Shown: positions 12,801 to 24,587 of the stretch, piece by piece
How the letters are laid out: the number at the start of each line of letters is the position of its first letter
Numbering within the stretch: the stretch's first letter is position 1
Assembly (NCBI RefSeq): GCF_964340395.1
Contig: NC_135562.1
Span: forward strand, 2,753,634-2,817,633
Length of the DNA stretch: 64,000 bases
Direction: 5' to 3'
Origin: Glandiceps talaboti
Lineage: Eukaryota; Hemichordata; Enteropneusta; Spengelidae
Program-made: the position numbers and the translations under genes
The notes under the pieces: model-generated
Told to the model about the DNA's origin: nothing
The model's database searches: none
What the model saw: the letters and a program-made list of their open reading frames with translations, nothing else

Positions 12801-14148
12801 TTGAGAGACATGCACTTGTTATTACACAGCAGAGACCGGTCAGTTACTATGTAATTCACAAATTCCAAATTCATGATATTTGTACAGTGGATTCTTTGAC
12901 ATCATGGTCATACAATTATTTATGTAATTAATTGACACAAATCAATAATTTATTCAGGTACTAGTACCATTTTTATTATTACACAAAGTCTCCTGTATCT
13001 ACACGTACTATATACATTCGACGTCATTGATAAGTCACCAAACAGTACCGGGTGGCAACTCATGTTCCACCAGAATGTGTCTTGCTGACAACGAGTTCGT
13101 GCTTTCTCAAAATGTCCAATAAAATGATGCTACGGAAGCAATTCAACTTGAAAGAAAACATATCAGATGGAGTTGACGTATAAATGTCAGATGATATTCA
13201 TACTTTCTATAATCACGAACAATTAAAACTGAGTAAAATATCACAACTTTTGTCAACAGCAAGCTATAGATTTCTGTCCGAGTCGTTCATAAATTAAAAT
13301 CGTTAGTGAAACTTTCTATATATTTCAGGAAGTTACACAAATTTGATGGAAATTTCAAAACGATTACTGATTTATTACGGATAAACTAAACTTACCCCTA
13401 TTTTGTCCAAAGTTTAGCTGTTGTGTTTCATTATAATGTTTTTTTTAACATAAAGTGAGGCGTATACCGCCGGAAATCACTGAAACCACAACGTATGACA
13501 TTTGGAGCTGTCTCCATGAAACTATTATCAGTTCGGAAACTATAGCACGGAGTCGCTGACACCTGGGAATGCGTTATTTTTAGAATGGAAAATACCAAAA
13601 GTATACACCAAATCAATAACTCGTTATAAAGAAGATCAAATTTACTTCTTCTGTCCACAGTTTTTCATAAATTGCGAATCAACCAAATAAACAGAACTAA
13701 CCCAAAACTTTTAATGGACTATTATGACTTGCCCTGGCTGCCTTGCACACCACTTAAATAAATAAATCCGCTATGAGCTTCTCCTCGGATAACATCCGTT
13801 TGTTTCAATAAAGACAGTCACAACTCATGAAAGTACTAAGAAAATATCAAATGTCCAAAGTGCACATGATGTGTAGAAATACAATATATGATACATGATT
13901 GATAAATGTTTATTTAGATAAACTTTTTCATCAAAACTAGAGTAGATTCAACTTGAAGAAATTGACATCAGTGATCGACTGAACATAGTCACGCCAACTA
14001 TTACTCATATGATAGTACATGTATGGTATGCAAGCTTACAACTCTGCAACCGTTAATGGCTGCAGTCAAGCAAATACTACAGGTATCTTTGTTAACATAT
14101 ATCTAAGAATTCGAAGTTGAAAGGTATCGTTGAAAACCGACAGCCTTC

Positions 14149-14151
<3 letters not shown>

Positions 14152-14243
<92 letters not shown>

Positions 14244-14425
14244 AGATAGAAAGAGAGAGATAGAGAGAGATAGATATAAAGAGAGAGGGGGGAGGGAGGG
14301 AGGGAGGGAGAGAGATAGAGAGAAGGGGAGAGACAGACAGACAGAGACATAGACAGAGACAGAGACAGAGACAGAGACAGAGACAGAGGCAGATAGAGAC
14401 AGAGACAGAGACAAACAGAAAGGAC
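14152..14425. repeat. (GA)n polypurine tract with (GGGA) and (GACA) variants
   Basis: About 270 bases of nearly pure purine on the plus strand: a long (GA)n run, then GGGAGG blocks, GATAGA, and finally (AGACAG)n. Confidence 0.95.
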
Positions 14426-15261
14426 GGAAAGAGAAAGTGGATGAACTATGTTGACAAACATTATTGAAATGTAAAGAGGATAGTGAAAGCTGTTGGTATA
14501 TGCAAATACCCTGGTATATATGAACCTCTCCCCTTTTCCCTCTCCCCATATCGGCATATATTCCACACTACCCTCTCACAACATTAAGCTTCATCTTTTT
14601 TCCCAGAAAAAAAGTATATTCGCCATTGCATTGAACTGACCCCTTTACGTCTGTCTCCACAAATTCACTCCTAAAGTACTTTTTAACATGAACTTACACG
14701 AGAATTATCTTAAAATATAAATAAAAAACTCCACTTACCAATAACGATGACAGTAACACTCCCTGTGGGTTTTTTATGATTCAGACAAACCACGTTATGT
14801 TGAAACTTCAACTTAAGTCGATTATACCCAAAGGAATAGATGAGATCTTCACGCAGACTGTGGTATTCAACTTTAAAATTTGAAATGCATATCCCGAGTC
14901 TTGCCATACGTTTTATATAGTGTAGGTATCTCCATACATTGTTGTTGAACTATTGTCATCACAGCGTGTTTCACGGTATTACATTATCTTGTAAAGTGGT
15001 TGGAGCATATCTGATGAAAAACAAACAACAATTTTAATTAGTTGGATGACGCTGACAGTGCAATGGTAATGACTGTTGCATAGCCGTGGCCAAGATAAAA
15101 CCTACTCAGGATTTGCGATAAGATTAGAAGTGGCACGTGCTGTCGTATGCCATCTACATCACTTCCTAATGTCAGTTATTAGTGATGCATACGATAGTAA
15201 CCACCAACTAATTATTCGTTTCCAACTTTCACATATCCTTTGTTACATGTATAAGCAATGT

Positions 15262-15388
<127 letters not shown>

Positions 15389-17652
15389 TACACACACATT
15401 TTAGTTCTAGACTATGCAATCAACTTATTTTGTAAACTTCGTTCACCATTTCAATATATGAGTTTCAAGACAACTCCTTTCTATTTAGTACTAAAAGGGC
15501 ATCGAACTGAAAACTGTTCTTTGGGGGTAATACAAACTATTCACTCAAAGGTGTTAATTTATTTATTTTTTGAGCGCGATGTTGAAAATGAACAGGAAAA
15601 GGGCGGCCAGTACAAAGATTGTCGCCCACTGGTGACTAGTTGGGGTTCGTCATATTAGTTCGTATCTCTGTAAATGGTCGTTAATCGACTGACGCTTTTA
15701 GTTAATCAACAGAGATAGAGTGTTGGTGAGTATAATATAATGTTGACACAACACTACATGCTTGCCATTGATATTATCTCGATCTTAACATTCCGGTGAG
15801 TCTTGTACCAGCTGACATGATGACCATGCTGTAACGTGGAAGTTCAGGAATTTGCAAATGTTTCTGTATCATTACTATAATCACCAGTGAAGTAAAGACT
15901 TTGCAACTACAATTACTTGGTGAATAACAGGTAGATGAAGAAGTCTAATCTCTAGCTACTGTCTGCGGTTAACACATCTATGTTCTCATTTGTTGTAAAA
16001 ATATCAATACCGTTTTATTTGTTTTCTTTAAGTCCTACCAGGCTCTTTCAATTAGAACTCACGTTATCTTCAATTTCATATCAGACCACTTTTCGATAGT
16101 TGTCTGAGATTTCAGGCACACTAAAACACGATTCTTTACCTACAGATATTATTTATGCATTTGCTAAACTGTGTCATAACGTTTATATCGTGAAGTCGTT
16201 GCATTTATAATAATTATATAATAAATATATAATAATAATTACTTTATATTCGTCATGAAAAACATGATTTTTTTTTTGCAATTATTTGTCAATATTTGTG
16301 GTATCATTGTGACGTCACCTTGGACAAGATAACTGATAACTTATACAGGGCGTGACATGCACACGAAGGATATTTTGGTGTAGTACTAACCATTGGGACT
16401 ACCAGAAAGGTTAAGGGCCCACTTAGTGACCCTTGTGACTCAGACCACTACATACCAGAAAGGCCCTCTTCGGATTTGGGATTAAAACTTAGGTGTGAAA
16501 GCATTTTTCTGACAGAGTTATAGAAGAAGATAGTCCAGAACAAAAACATGACGACATGTAATCCTTGTGGCTCTACTGATATGATAACAATAGTGCAATA
16601 ACCCGGGATTGAAACGTGGCCCTTTATTAGTCTTTAAATGTCCAAGGCCGGACTGATAACTCGTTTGTTTGCTAACAGGAAATTAAATTGATTTATTTAT
16701 TTGCTTAGCCCTCCTTTCTCGTTCTACTAATTTGTTATTTTCCCTTTTCAAACAATATCTTTTTTAGGATCTTACAGTTACGTACAAGTCCATACATATA
16801 GATTCCAATGGCCTCGTGTTCAATCAATGGCATGTACACGTCTTGCAGTTATTGTCCGTGAGAAAAAAAAATCATGAAATGTGGCCAGTTCCCGATTATA
16901 AGTTGTGAGTTTAAAGAGTTTTGTGATTATTGTTGATATGGTTTTTGTTAAAATTGGTTAATTTTGTTTCATATTGAATTTAAATGAAATACCATTTGAA
17001 ATTAGGATTACTATTTGAGAAATCTATTTTTAAAAGGTTTTACATGGGAAGTAATAGCATAGTATTCTAGTGTACTACATGATTTGCATGAGTGGAAGGC
17101 AATCCGATGCTAAGTTTTTGAATAGTTCATGTAGTGGGTGAGAATAGTTTCCTGGATGAGCCTTTCCACGGAGTGGTAGCACTGAGATATTTCTGCCTGA
17201 TACCATAGCATATTTCTTTTAAAAAATACTACTAGTAAGCAAACAGAGGTAGTGAATACTAAAATGTAATGAGCTGTACATATATTTTTGTCGGTGGAAA
17301 ACGGGACTTCCGCTGCAAACTGTGCACCAATTTGTGTACGCGTGGCTGAATTGTTTGCACACGACGACATCATTTTATCATGATAGTATTTAATTAGCGT
17401 GAACTATGAAACAATTACTTGTTTTCTTTCAAAATGAGATCTCAATCTTGTTTACTGAAAAGTAATTCGATCTATGTAAATTTAAACAGTTAGGGGTAAC
17501 GTTACATCTATTGCTAAGGCACGGGTGATTAAAATGAATAGAATTCTGTTTTGATGTTCAGCAGTAATTTGAAGTTGACGGGTCTATCTATACCATTGGT
17601 GTAATATGTAGTTTTAGTATTTTGATAAATTGAGGGATGGAAGGAAAGATCT

Positions 17653-17848
<196 letters not shown>

Positions 17849-19067
17849 ATGTGCGGGGTCTCGGAGTGGTTATGAAACATGGTTATCTTACCATTCTTCA
17901 CAATATCATTCGAAATTCCATGACCAAAGGGTGTAATACCAGTATATTCTGGAAATCTGATAACAAGATGTGTACAATTTGGACATATGATAATTAATAA
18001 TTTAAACATGTCATACTTTACTACAGTTTACCACACTTCAGATCTTAAATACTAATAATGAAGGTCAGGTCTATGAAATTGAAGAATTATAAAGCTGTAT
18101 AAAAAAACATCATAAAATGGGAGTAAATCTCTCCTCCTCCCTGTAATATATTTGGTTTTAATACTACAGTGTTATATGTTGTTATACACTACACAATCTG
18201 ATTAAAATTCGACGTAGAGGGCGGCTATTCAGTCACTATTAACATTATGTTTGTTTTTTGTGGCTTAAGTTTTTAAGAGGAGGGGTAAACCTTAAAACAT
18301 CATATTCTCTGCTATCAAAAACTGTGCTCTTACCAAGCCGTATTGGATAAGAATATAACATGTGCTACCAACGTAACAACCAACATGACCAAACATATTA
18401 AATCTCACGCAGTTAAAGTAGATGACTTTTCTCTGCAAACAAAAGAGCTCGAAAAGGTTCGTCTGCAAGAATACTACTTTTAGTTAGTGAATCTATTTCA
18501 TTGAATAATTTAAATATAGTTTTAATACGTTTATTATTTTAACCAACACATTTTAGCAGTATAAAAATTCCATACAATATATTTTCCATCTACCTTTACC
18601 ACAAGATGGCTATAAACACCACTACGTCCAGCTACAACATTAAGGATTATATTTCATGGTGAATTTATTCACTTTTATCCTCCGTGTATATCCGACGTGG
18701 CTTTTACAAAGTACTTTTTTTGTTTTTCTACTGTGAATTTATTTGACATGGGATTTGTCACGTTACGCGTCAGTGACTGTAATGAACCGCAACGGTTACA
18801 CCTCAGACCCCTTAGGTTACAGTAAATGGACCTTATTTGTTTCTAACAAATACCACCATTCTCACTTGCCATGTTTGTGTATACTAGGTTGTTATGGTAA
18901 CTGCTAACTTTTGATGAATTAAACCTGACGATGTGAACGTTAACGTTACCCAACTCCTGTTTGGAATAGTATATCGTTCACTACGGGCAAGGGAGCTGCT
19001 CTCAAAAATGCCGACTGATTGCTGACTTTTAGACAATTCTGTCAAAGCTCTGAGATTTGGCTTTTCA

Positions 19068-19343
19068 TTACTGATTTGTGAAAATGTACAACCAGCGATC
19101 GATTGCTTCTCTGGTTACAACACGTTTACGTTCATTTGGTGACGAGTCGAAACCACTAAAGGGATCTTTCTCGGAGTGTTCAGAGTTTGAGTTCAGCGTA
19201 CATCGCGAGTTTAAATATTTTCTTTCTTCCAATTCTACATTGTATGACCGAGGAAACTTTGATGCTGTAAATACATTGTTCAAAGTGTATCTTTGAAAGT
19301 AAACAACCCAGGCCATAAGAAGAAATGCTGACAGCAGAATCAA
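19068..19343 (-). CDS. Possible single-pass membrane protein exon (unrecognised)
   Basis: A minus-strand open frame begins after a CTAACAG acceptor-like sequence. It encodes a hydrophobic stretch (ILLSAFLLMAWVVYF), a basic and polar stem with several Ser/Asn, and a charged end (NERKRVVTREAIDRWLYIF). Codon composition looks less AT-driven than the surroundings. The layout resembles the signal anchor and stem of a type II Golgi enzyme, but no catalytic domain follows and no good donor is visible before the stop. It could be chance. No partner exons were found. Confidence 0.22.
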   Translation of the reverse strand: MILLSAFLLMAWVVYFQRYTLNNVFTASKFPRSYNVELEERKYLNSRCTLNSNSEHSEKDPFSGFDSSPNERKRVVTREAIDRWLYIFTNQ

Positions 19344-19494
19344 GTTATCAATGTTGAACTGTTAGAGAGTGCTCAATTCCAATGTATGCATACATCTGAT
19401 ACCAAATCTCGGGCCACAGTAAATCATTTCGCCAAGTTATGTGGTAAGTTCATCTCACTTATCTTCTTCGTTTGCAAAACATATATTAGTAACC

Positions 19495-19583
19495 CTCTCT
19501 CTATCTCTGTCTATGTTTCTCTGTCTCTGTGTGTGTCTCCATATGTCTCGCTCTGTCTCTGTCTTTGTGTCTCTATCACTGTA

Positions 19584-19634
<51 letters not shown>

Positions 19635-19706
19635 GCCTCTCTGTCTCTCTGTCTGTCTCTCTGTCTGTCTCTCTGTCTTTGTCTCTGCCGTTGTCTATCT
19701 GTCCTT
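19495..19706. repeat. (CTGT)n/(CT)n microsatellite
   Basis: A degenerate TCTCTGTCT region surrounds about 13 perfect CTGT units. Open frames in several frames are repeat artefacts. Confidence 0.95.
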
Positions 19707-20407
19707 GCCAAATGTGTAATCGTTTTGCAAAGTGCACAATTTGATGAGAAAACGTCAATAACGTCACATTATTTTACCATCGAAAGGTACAGCAATATAT
19801 TATATCATAACACTTGTAAGGTTAACAACTCCGACGATAATCAGCTAATGGTCACTTATACTTTGACTGTAATAGGCTTGGATAGTTTTGACTTTATTGT
19901 GTACATAGTTATTTCCAATTTAAAACTTCGTGGTTCAAAACTTGGTATGAAGATGTGTGAAGAGATCAATAGCCACACAAAAATACAACATACATATACA
20001 TATATAGGGTAAGTTGTCCTTTTTACGTCATCAGATCATAGGCGTGTTGTTATTCTGTACAGTCACAGTTTATGTATGTAAAACTACGACAGATAATGTG
20101 AACAACTTTATAAGATTCATTTCTGATTGGTTAGAAAACAAAGGAAGCAAGCACAGATCTGTTGGCTGTATTGTTAATGAGAAAGTACATGTATGTTTAC
20201 ATTGATTGTATGCCCCCCCCCCCCCCCGAGAGTACCAGTTGAAGAAGCAGCATGGCCACGTTGTGCCATAAGTGATCTGTGTCAGGGATGATAATAGTAA
20301 ATAACTTATCATCACAACTTTGAACAGTGGAAAGATTTATATTGTAAGAAATTATCAATATACAACGTTGTTCAAACCACCTTAAATGGTACTTTACTGG
20401 ATCATTT

Positions 20408-20588
20408 ACAACCTCAGTACAATATTGTGTCTGTTTCAACCTCAGTACAATATTGTGTCTGTTTCAACCTCAGTACAATATTGTGTGTTTCAACCTCAGT
20501 GCAATATTGTGTCTGTTTCAACATCAGTACAATATTGTGTCTGTTTCGACCTCAGTACAATATTATGTCTGTTTCAACCTCAGTGCAA
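20408..20588. repeat. 28-bp satellite, left part
   Basis: Tandem units of ACAATATTGTGTCTGTTTCA plus ACCTCAGT (28 bases), some shortened to about 24. Six or so units run up to the edge of the foldback element, and the same satellite resumes at 21,296. The ACAATATTGT core is itself palindromic. No protein is implied by the VQYC-rich frames. Confidence 0.9.
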
Positions 20589-21295
20589 CTCGGGTACATT
20601 GCGGTGTGTGATTGTGTATAAAAACAATGATATGGTTAAAGGGTAAGATAGCATCTCCTAAACACTATGAAATTAACATCAGTCCTTCACTACATAATAT
20701 TCTTTTGAATGCTAGTGAAATTGTTTTCTGTATGCAAATGTGGTGATGACGTCATCATTTAAGTATCAAAACTTGCACGTTTTCGAACTATCAAAACCGG
20801 GAGGCCAAAGACTCCAGAAATCGCCGAATTGAGACATTATACATTATTTTCGATTGTTATGTTACAATATCTAGGTAGAAAGAAATTTCTAAATTAATCA
20901 TTTTTTAGTAAATTTGATGTTGAAGTTACCATTGTTATGCAAATATAGGTAACAAATAAAGATAATTAGTCATACAACGAAAATGATTAATTTAGAAATT
21001 TCTTTCTACCTAGATATTGTAGCATAACAATCGAAAATAATGTATAATGTCTCAATTCGGCGATTTCTGGAGTCTTTGTCCTCCCGGTTTTGATAGTTCC
21101 AAAACGTGCAATTTTTGATACTTAAATGATGACGTCATCACCACATTTGCATACAGAAAACAATTTCACTAGCATTCAAAAGAATATTACGTAGTAAAGG
21201 ACTGGTGTTATTTTCATAGTGTTTGGGAGATGCTATCTTACGTTTTAACCATATCATTGTTTTTATACACAATCACAGACCGTAATGTACCCAAG
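20589..21295. mobile_element. Foldback (long inverted repeat) element, ~707 bp
   Basis: The left arm (20,589-~20,906) and right arm (~20,980-21,295) are near-perfect reverse complements around a ~73-base loop. The outer ends read CTCGGGTACATT and AATGTACCCAAG. The arms pair through ATGATGACGTCATCA, AACCGGGAGG and GAAATTTCTAAATTAATCAT. The element interrupts a 28-bp satellite, and a two-base AA on each side may be the target duplication. No coding sequence is present. It looks like a non-autonomous foldback or MITE-type transposon. Confidence 0.85.
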
Positions 21296-21665
21296 AATAT
21301 TGTGTCTGTTTCAACATCAGTACAATATTGTCAGTTTCGACCTCAGTACAATATTGTCAGTTTCGAACCTCAGTACAATATTGTGTCTGTTTCGACCCCA
21401 GTACAATATTGTGTCTGTTTCGACCCCAGTACAATATTGTGTCTGTTTCAACCTCAGTACAATATTGTGTGTGTTTCGACCTCAGTACAATAGTGTGTCT
21501 GTTTCAACCACTGTGAGTACAATATTGTGTCTGTTTCGAACCACAATACAATATTGTGTCTGTTTCAACCTCAGTGAAATAGTGTGTCTGTTTCAACCTC
21601 AGTACAATATTGTGTCTGATTCAACCACAGTACAATATTGTGTCTGTTTCGAACCACAGTGGCCC
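21296..21665. repeat. 28-bp satellite, right part
   Basis: Continuation of the ACAATATTGTGTCTGTTTC satellite beyond the foldback element, about 12-13 units. Variants include TTTCGACC, ACCACAGT and ACCCCAGT. One unit carries an insertion (CCACTGTGAGTAC). Confidence 0.9.
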
Positions 21666-22279
21666 CTTAGTACCACTACTCATTCAGCTAATCGCTATGT
21701 GCCAATTTCACTGTGACACTGAAATTTACAAAACTAATGTGGTCGAGCCACTATTTCTTTATTTATGATATCACGTCATATTTATAATTGTGTAGCAATT
21801 CTAACTGCAATGCATTCCAAATTCCATGTCATTACACTTACTCACTGTTAAAACAAATTCTTCAAATACAAAATGACATAAAAATAAGCTTACATGTGGA
21901 ACTAAATGTGCAGTGTCTCATTTGCATTTTAATAACATCACGTGTAATCAAACAAATGCGAGAAAAATTGTCAAATAGAGTTGTCAATTAAAAACGAAAA
22001 TTAACACTTTTCTTGATATTTCAGTAACTCGATTACAACAGAGAAGTCTTGAGACTGATGAATAATGTACAATGGAAGTCAGTTATGTAGAAGTCTGACT
22101 GGACAAAAATCTTATTAATATCGCTACATTTTATTGTCTGGGTTGACAAACATTTCACAAAGATTTCTAAAATCTTATCATCTGACTTCTTGTTACATTT
22201 TAATCCACTGATGTTCTGAAAATGTAAACCTTGTTACAATGTATGTAATTTGGCGACACTGCTAAATTTGTAACTTACA

Positions 22280-22440
22280 TACAGATAATGTAGCAATGTG
22301 GTAATATAGTACACCATGTGATCAAAAGAGTTACTGTAGTATCAGTGACGCAGACGATAAAATGTAGCTATGTTGGTACTACAGTACTCCATGTGATAAC
22401 AAGAAGTTGTATCAGTGACTCTGACCATAAAATGTAGTAA
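22280..22440. repeat. Diverged direct repeats
   Basis: Partly repeated blocks: GTAATATAGTACACCATGTG versus GTACTACAGTACTCCATGTG, and GTATCAGTGACGCAGACGAT versus GTATCAGTGACTCTGACCAT, each followed by AAAATGTAG. Period is about 75 bases. Confidence 0.6.
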
Positions 22441-22916
22441 AAATAGTATTTTTTGTCAAGTTTTTTTTATAGTCAACGGAAGACTGACATAGTTGTAGCA
22501 TATGCTGGAAGGGTGCGACTCGGAATTTTAAATAGTGGTTTGAGAGTCGGTACTAAAAACAAGTACTAGATATACTGAACAATGATCATACGATTGCCAA
22601 CTCTCACATTCACTTAAAGAATCATGCTAAATGTAGTTAATATTCAAAATATGTAAATGATGGAGTCCAAATCAAATGTTAGTGGTGAAGACATCATCAT
22701 TTCCAAGTCATTGACCTCAACAATCAGGTGTTTCCAAATACTATATCACACAGTTTTATGATACACGTACATGTATATCTAAGTGCAGATAACTTTATAA
22801 AGTATTACGCAAACTTTTTAAACTTATCTCACACGATTACGACATAGTGTCTGATACAAAAGAAAACGCGATTATGTGTAGTATGCACACCATTTCGTGT
22901 AGTTTAACGATACTTG

Positions 22917-22986
22917 TATCATATCATATCATATCATATCATATCATATCATATCATATCATATCATATCATATCATATCATATCA
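22917..22986. repeat. (ATATC)n pentanucleotide array
   Basis: About 14 perfect copies of the pentamer ATATC/ATCAT with no other content. Confidence 0.95.
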
Positions 22987-23956
22987 CATAAGATTACGTC
23001 ACTGTGATTGATAACTTGTACATTCATCTATATCAATCTATCCTTTAGGCGGACTTTTGAAATGTACAAATATATCTAATGGTAAAGGAATAACATTTTG
23101 TCCAGTATTCTTACAATATTGTACTTACGCACCAACTTATCAGAGATTCATTTTTACATGTATATACATTATATCCTTAGGTAGAATTCTTGACAAAATT
23201 TTACCTACCGCTAACTAGTGCAAGAGGCTAGACAAACTAATCTGAAATTCTGTTGTTACCGCTTGAGTTGACACTAATTACCGGCCAAATCGTCTCCAAA
23301 AATAGATTCCTAATTGTACAAGACTCAAAAATATTACTATAAAGTCGTCTGTACAGTATCTAAGAAATGTCTTGTTGCTTTCGAATATTTCATATTGATT
23401 TCCGTAAGTATATAATTATAATCTGTAACTGGGTTCCCTACTATACGTAGCTACCGTATTTTTTAGATATAATTTGATTAGACTTTATCTTTGGTATTTT
23501 AACATTGCTGTACATGTAGATACCTGTAGCAACTTTAATAAAAGATTTAACGTCAGAGTAAATGTATAATATTTCTTATTTTGACTTGATATATAGTCGC
23601 AAGACATAAGGCGCGATAAATATCCAATCCAAGTTATTATCATAAATTTGCATATCAGAACAGTACTCATTAACATAAATGCAAAATTGGCCTCACAATG
23701 CCCAGTAGGTGGGTTTATCACTTACGAAATGTACAACATGACTCAAAACCAGACACTGTGCTTTTAATTCGGATAAAATAAACATAATCTGTACTGTATA
23801 AAGTTCAAAATCCCAGAACATTCGGATAGACGAACATGATTTATTTCTGCTTAAATTACTGATTCAACCAAAAACTCACGTAAATCGAAATTAATTCAAA
23901 ATGTAAATATGTGGAAGATCTCACAATAAAATGATCTGATTGTCAAAGCGGAATTA

Positions 23957-24110
23957 ATGAGTAACATCCGGGATACTACATCTTTATCCGGGACATCTAG
24001 CTATGTCATGATTATTGTAATATAACTTTATTATTCTGAGTAGATTTGTTGATGAGTAACATCCGGGATACTAAATCTACATCCGGGACATATATCTACG
24101 TCATGACTAT
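23957..24110. repeat. ~105-bp direct repeat, two copies
   Basis: GAGTAACATCCGGGATACTA followed by ATCCGGGACAT, TATGTCATGA/TACGTCATGA and a TATCATA-like end occurs at about 23,957 and again at about 24,053. It lies in the 3' flank of the ankyrin gene. Confidence 0.65.
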
Positions 24111-24587
24111 CATAGTTATCTATATCATATTCTTCTAAGTACATTTGTCCATGGTTATTCGCCATATTTTGTTTGAAATGATGGTCAACTAGTAAATAGT
24201 CTCAGTCGCTTTCATCATCACAAAATTACCTAACTTAGCCATGTAACAGACCATGGAAACTATCAAAGTTACTAAGATGTGATGAGAAGGCTCAGAATAT
24301 CAGAGAATTTAGCAAAGATCGATGACGTCATGCGAAAAGACATCACGTGATAAGGATGCAAACATATGAATATAGGCAGACTTTCATAGTGATCTTCAGA
24401 ATACACAATATGTCGAGAGAGGGATTTGATGAAAACACTCACATGCAGAAAGATTAGCAATGGCCTCCGAATGTCTGCTATATAACTAAGTTAGACAAAA
24501 ATGTACGATGTACGTAGTACTGCAAAAGAACTGTGTCCCATAGTACACATGTGACAGGGAGCCACAGCTTGTAGGTCTGACGTCACG

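Noticed and set aside
17110-17373. Minus-strand 87-codon frame with a hydrophobic stretch (VFTTSVCLLVVFF)
   Set aside because: Could be a tiny membrane protein, but it has no splice partners, no family similarity and no support beyond length.
21230-21716. Overlapping frames with repeated VQYCVCF and LSTILCLF
   Set aside because: Translation of the 28-bp satellite, not a repeat protein. Unit lengths vary between 24 and 28 bases and the frame is not maintained.
22917-22986. CRISPR-like or telomere-like array
   Set aside because: It is a perfect pentanucleotide run with no spacers and no telomeric TTAGGG-type unit.
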